The notes beneath the pieces were generated by a model that was given only the letters and a program-made list of their open reading frames with translations, made no database searches and had not been told where the DNA came from. A DNA stretch of 64,000 nucleotides, from the NCBI GenBank assembly GCA_963169105.1, contig OY720641.1:4913258-4977257 (forward strand), read 5' to 3'. Position 1 is the stretch's first letter, and the number at the start of each line of letters is the position of its first letter. Positions 10,215 to 22,700 of the stretch are shown here, piece by piece. This DNA is from Ceriagrion tenellum (lineage: Eukaryota; Arthropoda; Insecta; Odonata; Coenagrionidae). The translations under genes and the position numbers were made by a program.

Positions 10215-11925
10215 GTCTAAATTCCACACAGTCAATTCTACGAGTATCTTGTATACTGGTAAATTAAGGTTTTCGGCCTTGGAAACCCTGGTAGTTGAGC
10301 GCGGAAAATATCACAATTCTTTCGTGAGGAGCATTGAGGTGGATGATGTGGGCATTACGTCATTAAACTGTACCCCTGGCAACGGAAATAACAACCGAAT
10401 TGGTTATCATTGCTCTGTCCATGAATATACATTATGGATTCTTGACTCGTCGCCAAAAAGTGTTGCCTAGCATTCCGTAAACAAACAACTTTTTCGATTG
10501 AGTCGCCGTCTAGTGATGAAAGAGGGCAGTTCAAATGTAAATATAGTCTACAGATCGTAAATAATCACGTATTACCGGTTTTACTTACCAGTAGTAATAA
10601 TGCGGTGGATAAAAAATGTAGTACTACACGCGGGACGTAATTACACTCTTTTTTAATACTCTCCAGTCTACAGATATATTTAATTCCTCTCCAAAATTTA
10701 TTTCACAAATGCACAATTAACTTCTTAGCACTTTGTGAATATCGTTCTACGGCAATTTAATAATAATATGAGGTGAAAAAAGTGGAATGAATTAGAAGAC
10801 GGATACAAGTACTGTAAGGATTTTAAAACCAAGATCCGACAATGTCATCTATGGATGAGAAATTGCACCAACAACTATCATTTAAATAACAAATAAAGGA
10901 GAGATTGTTGAATTTACTCCGAGGCCACACATGAATAGTAGGTTACACATTAACATCCATATCAATCTATCTATCATCATCATGCCTCTGTCTTCCTAAT
11001 CATGCCTTCTGATTCCTAAGGTTCTCAACAGGTAATAAACCAAAAAAATGTAGCTGTAAATTAACAGCAAAACACAGCAGAGAAAAGGCTCACGATGGAA
11101 GTTTCATTTGCCTCTTACACACTTCCTGTAGTACATATTTCATCTCTAGCATTTTCAAAGTAACTGTTAGCTCTCAAAAATAGTGATCTACTATTCATAG
11201 CATCAAGTAGATCATATCTCTTCAATCGTTATTGAATATTCACCACAGTCTCACGTTAACAACAATTAACAACGGCTATTTACAATTCAACCGAGAAGAC
11301 TTTTTTCTAAGTGGCGCCAAGGATTTAGTGAACTAAAAGTGGAAATTGAGGCAACACATTACCAACGGCAACAATTCCAAACATTTAAATCCATAATATA
11401 TATTAATGGATCTGTCCTTACTTACCTTTGAATATCACATAGGAATGGACGAATTAGCGGATGCAGAATATCCACCATCTGTTTGAAATTTACGGCGAGT
11501 AACTATTGAAACGTATATTGTTCACAGAGTGCTGTGAATTCTACAGGTTTTTACCTGAGGTTTAACTGGAAATGAGGATTATTATTAATTTAAATTAATA
11601 AAAAAGTATACAAGGGGAATCCACATTAAAGAAAAAAATGCGTGCTGTTTTATAGTAAGCTATAGATGGATAATTAACTAAATTTCGGCTGAAAATACGG
11701 TATAGATAGCCCATAAGCGCTTAAGGAAAATCCGGGTTTACCAAGATGGCGGACAGGCCATACCCACGTTACAGCTTTTAGCCCTGGCCACAATATCAAG
11801 CTCCCTCTCCATCTACCACTATAGTGTGGAGCTAGTTCGTAGGTAATGGACTCTTTCTCGGAGAGGGGAATTTTTCGCGACTGCCACTATGTTACGCTAC
11901 AACTTAACTTGGTAGTTGTGGACGT
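10215..11925. other. No recognisable feature
   Basis: About 1.7 kb of AT-rich DNA. A frame at 10213-10470 lacks recognisable homology and I do not call it. No repeat arms were seen. Confidence 0.4.
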
Positions 11926-12290
11926 ATGACATTATTATGCCTGAACACCGTCACTCCCATTAGTTTTCTCCCATTCCAAATGCCTTACGATTCCTTAATT
12001 CATCCCCTACCCCACATTTTCCTCTCATTCTTCCTTCTGCCTTTCCTTCCTATTCGGTTCACTTACCTTCCGTCCCATCCCACACCCTTTGCCGCTCCGA
12101 GCCATGTCACCATCCCACTATGCCTCGTCCTCTGCATCAACCACTTCCTCCTCCCCAACTGGGCAGCACAGCCATATTTGACATTTCTGCTTCCCACGCG
12201 AATCTTGAGTTTTTTTGGCCTTTTATCATTTTATTCCTTCGCTATTGGTTCCTTCTCTTTCTTTCCCTGCCGTGGTACATAGGAGGTGTG
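11926..12290 (+). repeat. Pyrimidine-rich tract
   Basis: The + strand is strongly biased to C and T, with many TTCCTTC and CTTCC words. The 118-codon open frame across it is a by-product of few purines (rich in Leu, Pro, Phe and Ser) and not a gene. Similar tracts precede the hammerhead-like module in Penelope-type ends elsewhere here, but no such module follows, so the origin is unknown. Confidence 0.4.
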
Positions 12291-14469
12291 GAATGGATGC
12301 AGAAAGGTCGTCGGATGGCGATGCAGTGACGAATATTCAAAATGAATGTTAATCGGAGGAAGGGAGGACCTGAGCTGAGAGAAAAGTACTCATTCAGCAT
12401 TCATTCACGTATCGTGCCCACTGGAAGTGGTTGGAGCTTTTTTTTTGGTTTTCGTGTGGATTTGCTCGACTTTTTTTTACTCACGTACTAAATTGTAATG
12501 AGTATAGATAAAAGTGAACAAACATTGCATGATACCGACTTGTTTTCTCGGCAACTAGATGCTGTTTTAACTCCAAACCTTATGGCATTTCACGTATATT
12601 TATTTAAAAAGTCGTTTATTTAGGTACAAATTTTCCTCTGAACACAAAATAATAGTTTCAATTTATTAAAATGGTTGCTAAAAATATCGAGGTGTCATGC
12701 CGAGTAAAAAAACATGCACTTATTAATGTTTAAATTTCGAACATCCCGCTGCAAATCAAGTCAAAACGTAGCGTTAATTAAGGCATAATTTAATAAATAT
12801 GATTCTTGCGTCATTTATATCTCTACATGGATGGTGATTTACACCTTGTAGACGTACGTAAACTTGAGTGCAGTGTGGTCAGAGAATGTTTTTGTCACGA
12901 CTTCCTGGAGAAGTTATGAAAATGCGCACTCAGTGACAAATGAATGCTGCTCCAGCCAACGAAATATATACATCTGCTATATTTTCACTAATTTACTAAT
13001 GCACTTCGTTGTGATACACGTTACATTTGTAGACCAGGTTAAAAGATTTGCTCGCTAGGAAATGAGACTCCAATTTTTTAAATTGTGGTTAACTGCAATG
13101 TGTACGAAATATAGACTCATTTATTATGCGGTAGAAGCATTCTATAATGATAGAGGAATAACTCTTGCGATTTTCCAGCAACAAAGTGGAAAACTGCTAG
13201 TGTATTGCTTCTGTTATCACAAGGCATTCGTTGAAAAAGCGTGCTTCATCTTGTTTTTGACTTGTTCCAAGAGGTGTTTTTATTCTGTTTATGTGAAACT
13301 TCTTACATATGAATCCGTTGTGATATTGGCTTCGTGTTTGGCGACTTGTCCTGTAATATTTTTAAATTTATTTTTTGGTATTGGATGAGTGTGATCGCGA
13401 AATATTTATTATCATTATGTTTGTGTTGACGTAAAAAGTCTTTTAAATCGGTTTTAATAGGGATTGCCTGCGGCTGACGGCGTTGCAACGAAATTATGCA
13501 TATACATATACCAGACGTATCTTTTTAAATAACTCGAAAAGTGTACAGATATTCTAAGTGGTCAAGTGCCATTAAAAATGAGATTGACACATATAGATTG
13601 TTTATTATTTTGGGATTGATGACATGAGCATACAACATTCGGTGGCTGATTAGTGAGGTCCAATTACACCCCAGGTCTTTTTCGCTTTTCCTTTTCAAAA
13701 CACAAAACTGTAGCGGTAATTAAACAAACTTATGATAGGTATACCGACCCACCTGAGAATTAATGACTGTCATTTTCAATGAAAACATGTAAAGTCGATA
13801 TTAACTGATGGAATGTAGTTAATTTGCCTATTGAAAAAATTCATAGTTCGAATTTTGATGCTATTTCTATAAGCATTTTGTCGGTCTATTTAATGATTAT
13901 TCATGAGGTCTTTTCAAACTTTATGCCTCTCTCCCGGTGGAGGTTTTCCTCAAAAGTGTCTTCGGCGTTTTATTTTTTCTGGTCAGCATTTACCACAAGA
14001 TGACCAAAATTTTACATTAACTTCATGTTAACTAAGAGTTTGGGTTTTGTAAATAACGCCAGGCGAATGGGCAAGTTGACGCGAGCGAACAACGGGAGAC
14101 TGTGTTAAATTTGGTTTTCAGAAAGAAAATATATATAGCCGGGGTTTATACACCTGGCACTAATATTGTTACAACCTCCCGTACACTATCGGCTAGCAGT
14201 GTAGGTCCAAAAAACCTCCCTTCGTTGACCTCATTCTTTAATCTTATCGGCGGATTCCCTGGAGATTTTTTTATTCTAAGGTCAAAAAAAATGACAGCCC
14301 CACTCCACCTGCGTGCTCTACGGCGCACCCCCTTCTAGTGTTATCCTTTTGTGTGACGGTTTGACATTTCAAGAGAGAGACGCGGCCGCCGCGTGGCATT
14401 TCGCGCGTCTTTTGTTTTCTTGATCCCTTCATTCTTTTCGATCCATAGTTCGTGAAGTCACCGCGGGTT
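12291..14469. other. No recognisable feature
   Basis: About 2.2 kb of AT-rich DNA with short frames only. The 108-codon frame at 13062-13388 has no known domain and no convincing splice signals. Confidence 0.4.
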
Positions 14470-14560
14470 GGCGGATATGTAGCTCGCACATATTTTTTAT
14501 ACCGACGTTTCGATTCCATTCTTGAACTTTTCCTTCTCTAAATTTTGATTGGCTTGGGGA
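14470..14560 (-). repeat. Possible Penelope-type 3' end fragment
   Basis: The minus strand reads AAGAATGGAATCGAAACGTC followed by GGTATAAAAAATATG, with the GAAAC box and flanking spacing seen in the other Penelope-type ends. The CTGANGA box is not intact and no mirrored arm is visible, so this is a weak call. Confidence 0.25.
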
Positions 14561-15610
14561 ATTTATCGAGATAGTTTGGTGCCGGGAAACATGTCGTTTC
14601 CACTCAGTCAATTTTGAAAGGTTCAAGAAGTGATCTTTTCGAAGCCAGAAACATTTTAAGAAATATGTAGGTCATGGCCGATGAAAAGTTTAGTTAATGG
14701 GGCATTATCCGACCGTAACCAATGGATGCGATACGATGAAACCACCTCTTTTCGGAGTTCTATTGGATGACGACATTTACCAAAGTGACATCCATACCTT
14801 CCTTTCGTTCTCAAACTACGCACTAAGTTATATTTGATCATGGTTTTTTCCGTAAACGAGATCCGATATTTTATTCAGGTACTCACAGCTAGCTTCAAAC
14901 ATCGCCAAAGAGCATTTTTTTTTCATTTTGTTTTGTAGCTGATTTTCCAGTAGATAATTGGTCGCATTATCAGTCATGCAACAACGTGGCAACAAACGTA
15001 TCGTAAGGCTAAAATGATGAATGAGAAGTAGTAAGCAAAAAGTATTTTAAGTCACCCTAAGAGGTGGACCGAGTGAAAATGATTACCTAGTGTCTTTTAA
15101 TTCATGATTAAAATAGTTAATTTTTTATGCCCCGTGTACATAATGTTGGTCTCGAGTAACGGGTAAATGAAGGTGAATAGCACGGATTTTAATTACTTGC
15201 GTACACAGGATTCCTCTTTTACCGTGATAGAAATGCTGGCGGCATCTGTTGAGGCGTAAGGAGTCGTAAAAATCTGAATCGACCTACGGCTTCAATACTG
15301 AACGGTATTCTTCCCTCATATCTGTCTAGGCTGTAAGTCGAATCAAATGGTCCTCTTTAGATTGGACTTGCTGGCTGGATTATCCCGGGAGAATTTCAAT
15401 ATCCCTTTCAGTGTGGCGCTGCCATATTTCTGTATAACCCCGCATTTCCGTAACGTTATTTACTTCCACGATTTCAACTATCTTGCGTTCACGTCTGCAG
15501 TGATACCACGGTTTTCGTCGATAATCTCTCGGAAAACAGTCGACAATATCCGAAATTGTGTTGGTTCTCAGGTTTCCACGGAGTTGTACTGATGATCACT
15601 GCCGGGTTTT
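14561..15610. other. No recognisable feature
   Basis: No supported gene or repeat was found in this kilobase. Confidence 0.4.
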
Positions 15611-15690
15611 CTTCTGCGTTAGCTGTTTTTGGGACAACAGTTTCGCCGGCTTTACTACCAGTGTGTTCAGGTCGAAGTGTCGTGGAGCAT
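15611..15690 (-). repeat. Penelope-type terminal fragment with hammerhead-like motif
   Basis: The minus strand shows CCTGAACACACTGG, then AGCCGGCGAAACTGTTGTCC. This is a CTGANNA-like box, a short stem and an intact GAAAC box in the same order as the other copies. No mirrored partner was found nearby. The identification rests on motif order alone. Confidence 0.35.
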
Positions 15691-15784
15691 TTTTGTCGTG
15701 CTTATACGTCGTCGTTTTCCCGCGGTTTTCATAATGCTGCTCTCTGATTGGCTAGGTGCAAATTACTCTTCTCCAGGCATTATG

Positions 15785-16440
15785 TAGAGGATACCCGTCA
15801 CCTCTTATCTCTTACACAGATCTTTCCATGTTTCTGAATCTGGATTTCTTTCTTTCCTCCGTCCTGCTGAAGCTGGCGTTCACCAAGGCTCCCTACTTAG
15901 TCCTCTGCTATTTAACATACACGTTAACGACATGACTTCCACTCCCAACACTCAAATTCACATGTACGCGGACGACACAGCCATTTCTGCCACATCTAAA
16001 ACAGGAGACGCCAATGTCCGCAAACTGAACACTCACCTAAAACAACTGCACAAATGGACGCAAACATGGAAAATATCAATGAACGCAAACAAAAGCACTC
16101 GCATACACTTTACACGCAGACGCAATCATGAACCACATATCCGGCCAGCTTTCGACAAAAAACCGATCCCAAGGTTCATCGATTCCTCGGCGTTATACTC
16201 AAAATTAACTTTCGCCAGCAATGTAATAGAGTGCAAACGTAAGGCCCTTTCTGCTCGCCTAGATCTATCATCGCTCTGCCAACGACAGTCGCCGCTCTCC
16301 CAATAAGCGCGTTTAACACTCTACTCCTCCACGGTGAAACCAATATTACTCCACGGCTGCGAGGTTTTTGCCTGGCGCAGAACCATTGTCAAACAGTGGG
16401 AAAGTTTTCAATATAAAAGTACCCATGCTCTGCTAATACT
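15785..16440 (+). pseudogene. Non-LTR (jockey-like) reverse transcriptase fragment
   Basis: The + strand encodes AGVHQGSLLSPLLFNI, which is RT motif B, then MYADDTAIS, the catalytic YADD of motif C. These are followed by the thumb-like NTHLKQLHKWTQTWKISMN stretch and, after a stop near 16306, a VKPILLHGCEVFAW-like tail. RT motifs 0 to A and the endonuclease are absent, and the frame is broken upstream of 15870. It copied RNA into DNA at the target site in life; here it is a dead, truncated copy. Confidence 0.85.
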
Positions 16441-16599
16441 CAGCAAATTGGTCAAATTGAAGCAGGGGTGCCCATCCCCCCCCCCCAAATGCTGATGGCG
16501 CATACCCCCAAAACCAAAAACTCCCTCCCTCCTTCCCCTCCCCCCCCAATCCATCCCCCGTCCACCGGTATATAGGTACTTACCAGGTTATAATTTGAT
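16441..16599. other. Poly-C tracts with a hAT-like end motif
   Basis: This stretch holds CAGGGGTGCCCATCC at 16464 followed by runs of C. CAGGGGTGCC resembles the 5' ends of some hAT elements, and a hAT transposase remnant lies 700 bases downstream on the minus strand. I could not find the matching opposite end, so the boundary is unproven. Confidence 0.25.
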
Positions 16600-16614
16600 A
16601 GCCTGTCCAGGGCA

Positions 16615-16765
16615 GGGGTCGATTTATTCGATATGTTGCACCATCGACTCGAAAGGCGAAGAATCGAGATATCGAACGACCTTGGTCCAAGGCAGGGTCG
16701 ATTTATTCGATATGTTGCGAGGCGAAGAATCGAGATATCGAACGACCTTGGGTCCAAGGTAGTAT
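16615..16765 (+). repeat. Tandem duplication of a palindromic unit
   Basis: Two units share GGTCGATTTATTCGATATG at their start and GAATCGAGATATCGAACGAC at their end, each followed by CTTGG-TCCAAGG. The second unit lacks about 16 bases found in the middle of the first. Within a unit the ends are partly complementary, so each could fold. Function unknown. Confidence 0.6.
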
Positions 16766-17164
16766 GGAGTGACGCCGAGGGGAACGGAGGATTCGGGAAC
16801 TTTTTTAATTATTAGCTTCACAAAATCGTTTTTAACACTATTCTGGCAATAAATTCTTAAATCGTCATAAATGTTGTCGACCACTGTGATATCCATATTT
16901 TTAGAGTTATTTTAGAGGGTTTGGCTGCAATGGTTTATGACCAAACCCCCAAAAACTAACTCAAAAAAATATAAATAAAATCTTAAGCAAACTATTGCGC
17001 TTATATAGGGTAACTAATTAAAACTAAATACAATGCTGCAAAAACCATAAGGATGTGAGAGTTTATTTTTTACGATAGCATGCTTAAAAAAGGAATAAAT
17101 TGTAAAAATGAGAATTGTTTAGTGTAGATAAAATCAGTGCTGGTGGTGGCGGTGGTAATGTACC

Positions 17165-17790
17165 AATTTGACTACCCTACCCATGATGTTCTTTTTACAG
17201 TGGTAGGTTTTTTTCTTTGCTCACTTGACAAAGCAAATTTTACTGTAACTTCACTGTTATGAATGGATTTAAAAATGACTTTTTCGGAAGAAAGGACAAG
17301 CATGTCGGAGAGCCAGACATCTCCCATGCTGCTTCTCAGCCTATTTTGTACAATTCTTAATCTGCTCATAACCCTCTTTGCTGAGAAACTTGTTGCGGGC
17401 AATGCCAGAAGCATCTGGTATAACATCGTTAGGTAAGGAAATCCAGAAATATTTCATAAAAACCTATAAGGCCTAATGAATCCTTTCTTGACCCATTGAT
17501 CCAGAAATTTTTGTTCTGCTATCCTAGGATCTGTACTTCGACCATCAGGCTTGTCGTCACAAGAATCGTGGGTGCCTCTTTCGTCATTATTTTTGCTCAG
17601 ACTCTCGTCACTCAAGCTCAGCACATCTGATGAATCAATTCTCGGGTAGCTAACTTTGTACAGATGACTAAATACATTAACTTCTTCACAAAGTTCTTCA
17701 CCATCGATTCCATAATACTCACACAAGTCACTAACGAGAATCGGCCTTATTGAGTAAACCTTCATGGGAAAAGTAAGTTATTTGTTGGAC
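17165..17790 (-). pseudogene. hAT transposase C-terminal remnant
   Basis: The minus strand frame ending near 17172 reads LLALPATSFSAKRVMSRLRI followed by VQNRLRSSMGDVWLSDMLVL. This matches the hAT C-terminal dimerisation motif, a LPVT-ERSFSTLRRLK-LRSTMG-like pattern. An upstream frame (17765-17454) carries VFSHLYKVSYPRIDSSDVLS, which fits the region before that motif in transposases with a THAP or zinc-finger head. Stops and a shift separate the frames and the N-terminal catalytic part is missing. The Cys-Glu expected in the dimer motif is degenerate (SAKR). It is a dead fragment. Confidence 0.7.
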
Positions 17791-18044
17791 AATATTCAGA
17801 GAACTTTCTGGAAACCGAACCCGCGGCTGAAGACTTAGGGAATCAAGGATTTGAAAGTACACTTCTGATCTAATTTTCGCTTATTTCACTTCTGATCTTA
17901 TTTAGAATGCGTGTACATATATATTGTAATCTTTCCCTTCGTCCTCCTCGGAACTCGGGTGCGCTCGTGTAGGGAAAGGGGTGGGGGGGCGGGGAGCGCT
18001 GGACGTCAATATTATTAAATATGTATGATAAACTAATATAGACA

Positions 18045-18310
18045 TGACTAAAAAGAGAGAACTCTTAGTATTTTCCACACTTAAAACTTTAATTCCCGAC
18101 CCAGGTTTCGACTGCCTTGCAATAATTTTCAAAGGTACATAGGTTCAAAAATGATTGCAATCATTTTCAAAGGTACAAAAGGTTCAAAAAATGATTGCAA
18201 GGCAGTCGAAACCTGGGTCGGGAATTAAAGTTTTAAGTGTGGAAAATACTAAGAGTTCTCTCTTTTTAGTCATGTCAGCAGTGTCATTCCACAAAGTTAC
18301 GCCTTCAACC
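18045..18310. repeat. Penelope-type inverted pair of terminal repeats
   Basis: Two arms face each other with a short spacer: minus strand about 18140-18040 and + strand about 18175-18290. Both contain GCAAGGCAGTCGAAACCTGG followed by GTCGGGAATTAAAGTTTTAA and GTGTGGAAAATACTAAGAG. The hairpin GATTGC/GCAGTC plus GAAAC forms the core-like part. The CTGANGA box is degraded to AAAATGA. The + arm continues into TTCCACAAAGTTACGCCTTC at 18285-18304, a tail also found reversed near 54497-54516 after another Penelope-type end. Confidence 0.65.
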
Positions 18311-19562
18311 ATTAAGTTAATAAACTAATATAGTTTTACAATTAAAAAACTGAAAACAACGTAATTCGATTATATCTAGCTCTGCTACTTTGCCTAATTT
18401 CAACCCATCCCTAAAGATAATCTTACAAAAAAAACATGAAAATATTTTTGAATTGAAAGTTTCACTTGTGGAGACAAAGTTATTTATCGAAGGGGAGGAG
18501 GGTACGAGGGGTTGAGACAAATGCTACGATTGTCGACTAAGGGAAAGTGGGCATAATAGATCACCGTAAAAGGTAACGTGCAGTGTATACACGAACCGCA
18601 GGTCTAAGCCTTTTGACTGTACTGTGATGTGGCCCTTTGGCAGATGTTGGGAGGAGGGGGTGAGAATAAGACTGGAGGGATGCTGAGTCAGTTATGCTAC
18701 TGGGTTGCGTTCGGGGATCTTATGGTGGCCTCGACGACGGTGCGGTGCGGCAGCCAAGAAAGAGTTTAGAGAGACGCGACCGAAATAAAAGAAGCTTTCG
18801 GCTGGCTGAATGACTCTCCATAACAGAACGATGTTTTACTATACTACACTTAACGCTAAATATTCATTCATCATTATAACCTTTCGATACGAATATGGAT
18901 TACTGAAAACGGTTTAAAATATTTACATTTAGTGAATTTCTTTATGCATTTTGAAAATCCCCCCAAATTTTTAATTCCCCTCCCCCCAATTTCTTTTTCT
19001 ATGGCGCAACTTGCGCCATACATCGGCGGCCCTGTGGGCGGCCCTGAATTGAAGGAGGTACAATCCTATCATAGACCACCGACCACCAAAAATTACTTGC
19101 AACCCATAGTTTCTAAATTTAAAACCCCTTTGCCGGAAACAACTATGCCCATCCTGACTAATATCTGGAATTACACCGCTGATCCCACCACATATCACGC
19201 CTATTTTCTATATCTACCGTTTCTTCGTAGGTTAAGTCACTGAAAATATCAAAGTGAAAGTGATCTCTTGAAAAAAAAGAAGTATTATTAATAAATAAAT
19301 AAATAATGGTTACTTATGGTAAAACCGTGTTTCTGCTGTTTAGTCACTTTTTTTTCACTGAAAACTACCCAGTTCTATGCACTTTCGTCCCTAAAAATTT
19401 CATTGAAAACCACTCATTTCCTGGGGTTTAAATACATTTTTCACTATCGGCCCAACACTACCATATTTACTGGAATAAATATTTTGCTCGGTACCTTCAA
19501 GGGTTCCTTCTCCTTTTTCCTCAATGGTCTGTCTAAAATTGATTTCTTTTTGCTTCACACAG
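18311..19562. other. Upstream flank of the first identified exon
   Basis: It includes a moderately GC-rich patch at about 18560-18800 and a small perfect palindrome with ATGGCGCAA arms at about 19011-19029. No signal-peptide exon with a phase-1 donor could be identified. The open frame upstream of 19563 runs through intron sequence and is not counted as coding. Confidence 0.35.
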
Positions 19563-19766
19563 CTGCTTCATCACCAGTGGACAAAGGGACATCTGATGAC
19601 AGTAACTATGATGACTACGTAGGGGACGACAATGACCAGTTTGACGACGAGGAAGAGGAAGAAGAGGAGTATCATGGCCCACCGCCAGTCATCCACACAC
19701 AAGGCGAAGTTTTTAAAGTGAAACCCAAAGGCACCGTCATGTTCCCCTGCAATGTCAGCAACTCTG
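19563..19766 (+). CDS. Ig-FN3 gene, coding exon A (acidic region and start of Ig1)
   Basis: The acceptor is a CACAG at 19558-19562 and the donor is GTGGGT at 19767. The exon encodes a Ser/Asp-rich then Glu-rich stretch (QFDDEEEEEEEYHGPP) and the first Ig1 strand with FPCNVSNS. It starts and ends in phase 1. The acidic stretch is unusual for a mature N-terminus in this family. The following intron (19767-24663) is full of mobile DNA described separately. Confidence 0.85.
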
Positions 19767-22700
19767 GTGGGTTCCTGTTTGGGATAGGCCGTACATATCC
19801 CAAGCAGCCAAATTATATGGGCCAACATTTGGGATTCATTTATCTACGATTTTGGGTAAACGTTGTTGGAAGATGAGAACCAACATATAGCCCATGTTTA
19901 CTAATACTTTAGCTGCAATAATGCATGCAATGTGCCTGCAATGTCCAATTTTTGCAGACTTGTGATGACCAAAGGCCTATGTCAGCCTGATATGGAGCCA
20001 ATTTTGACTGGTCAACTTACCAAGTTCATATGATTTTTGTGTGAGGCCACTCAGGTTAAAATTTCTCTTTTGCAACTGATTTTAAACCGTTTGGAAACTC
20101 ATTTGACAGGGTCTTTCTCATTTGCATCTGATTTCAAACTCATGTGTCCTGGTTTTCATCCTCATTTTTCTCGATGCACTATTTTGGAACTGATTTTCAT
20201 TCACTTTTTCATCCCATTTTCAAACTGTTTTTCAACTCATATTTACTTGGACTGATGTGCAACTGATTTTCACATTAAAGATCTCTTCTGCAACTGATTT
20301 TCAGATCAAATATCTCTTTTGCGACTGATTAAAAATATTTTCCTCCTCTGCAACTGATTTTCTTTAGTTTCAATTTTGCAAGTAACTGCCAATCAGTCTT
20401 GGGTAGGGAACATCTCATAAACAACTGTTTTTACTGGTTTCCAACTGATTCCAATTCAATTAACTCAACCGTAACTTGTTTTTAATTTGCTTTAATTTTA
20501 AAGATATTTTCAAGCTAATTTTTTCTCCACCTGAATTTATTCTGATAATTACATATTAAGTTATAAGCAACTCCTTTACTGTTTGTCAAAAATTTCTGCA
20601 ATTTCCTCTTGAAACTGCTTTCTAAGAACAAAACTGCTGCTGTAAGGAACTAATTTCTAAGAAATATGTAGCATAAGCTAGCAAATAAATACGAATTTTA
20701 AAAAGGGTCAAGTGCATGCCTGTAATTTTTTGATATGATGTTAGAACCTCATTTTCGACTGATTTCAACCAATTTTTCTCGTGTTTCAAATTGCAAAGGA
20801 GTTGCTAAGGAATTCCAAATGAGTGGAGAGAATGAGCTGAAAATTAGATTTAAAAATGTTGCAAAAGAGATATTATTACCTGAGTTATGAAAGCCGATAT
20901 GATCTCATTGGCTCACAAAGCCTCTTTCTTTGCCGAAGGTGAAAGGCTACTTGAGATGTATTTGATATGAGCCTGTATTATCATTTCTCATGTGATCAGA
21001 CCCATTCAATGGAAAACCTGCTCTTTGGCTTATAATTCTCTACTGGTAATTCTGATTCCTGGACTTCATTTTTATCAGACATTTTTCTTTTTCTTACAAT
21101 GGTTCAACTGAGTCCTCAAATTTTGCAACTGTAATTTAACTCATTTTCCAGCATCATACTATGAATATATTTTGTAATATGTCCTCAATTTCTTCTTTTA
21201 TGGCCAAAGCCCAATGTTGTGTTACACAGGGTGCCACTGTATGGCCCATTACTTGACAGTTAAAATTATTGTAATTTTTTTGGTGCATGGACCATTAAAC
21301 TGTCTGTGAGGTTCACTAAATCTGTTACAATCTACTACTTTGGTTGATCTTGCTAAGACTTTGCTGAGTAATAAATATCAGGTGACTATTACAATATTCT
21401 GATTTGACTTTCATATCTAAATATACCAATAGAGAATAGGGATTGGTAATGATTGGAAGGCAAGATCGAAAAGGGTGCCAACTATCACCATTGTTTTTTA
21501 ATGTGTGTTCAGAAGAAATGGTTCAGAAAAAGAAGGGAGGAGATTGAGGGAGGAGGAGATCTGATAAAAACAGTGAGCAGATAAGAGCAGTGAGAATGAT
21601 CAAGCATTGGTTTGTCAGTCAGCCTTGAGGTTACAGATAATAAGGAATGCACTAGCAGTGCAGCACTGAAGGCATGGGATGAAGATAAAACATAAGAAGA
21701 CAAAAGCGATGAGATCCTCTTGAAGAGAGTTTAGTTGGTATCATATGTGGAATTGCCTTTACTGTAAGAGCATATTGAAAGAGGAGGGAATTGATGAGGG
21801 AAACATCTGAGAAGAGACAGAAAGAAAAGGCTGGTGAAAACTTTAATATGAAGTGTGGCGCTTTATTGGTAATAAACCTGGTCTTTGTGAAAGGAGAATG
21901 TACATAGACTTGAGGAGTTTGAGCTGTAGGTTTGGAGAAGGATGGTTAGGGTGTGCTGGGTGGTGAGAAGGACGAACAAGGAGGCATTGGATATGGTTAA
22001 AGAGGAGAGGAAGCTAGTGGAAGAGGTTCACCGAAGGTGGAAGAAATGGATGGAGGACATTTTGAAAGGAGAAGGAATGCTGAAGAGGTTAATGGAGAGG
22101 AGGACAGTGGGGAAGTGTGGAAGTGGAAGGAAGAGGATGGGAATCCTGGATGAAATAAGTGGAACAAATCTTCAACCTGAAAGCAATACTGAAATACAAA
22201 GCAATTAGGATCATATGCACGTTTATCGACTTCAAGTAGGCATACGATTCTATCGACCGACAATCTTTGTTCAATATTTTAGAAGAACAGGGACTCAATG
22301 CAAAAACACTGCGATTGATCAAACAGACATTGACAGATACAATGTCGAAAGTAAAATTTATGGGTGAAATTTCTGAACCTTTCCAGATCAAAACTGGAGT
22401 ATGCCAAGAAGATGGGCTATCTCCACTCCTCTTGTACTGAGTCCTGAACAAAGTCATTAAGGAGTGGGAAAAAGAACTGAAAAACCAAGGACATTGGACA
22501 CCAACACGATTCGGACGACCCAAAGATGATGTAGAAATTTCATGCCTAGCTTTCGCTGATGATGTAGCCATACTCGCAGATAATGAAACAACAACAGCCA
22601 AACAGATAGAAGTCCTCAAGGAATGTGCAGAGAAAGTTGGCCTTCAGATCTCTTTCGAAAAGACCGAATTCTTCTGCTCAAAATTGGACATCGAAGTATT

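Noticed and set aside
11926..12282. 118-codon + strand frame
   Set aside because: It runs through a CT-rich tract, and its Leu/Pro/Ser/Phe-rich translation reflects composition, not a conserved protein.
19316..19876. 186-codon open frame around the first identified exon
   Set aside because: Only 19563-19766 fits the splice signals and Ig homology. The upstream part is pyrimidine-rich intron and the downstream part reads through a donor into intron sequence.
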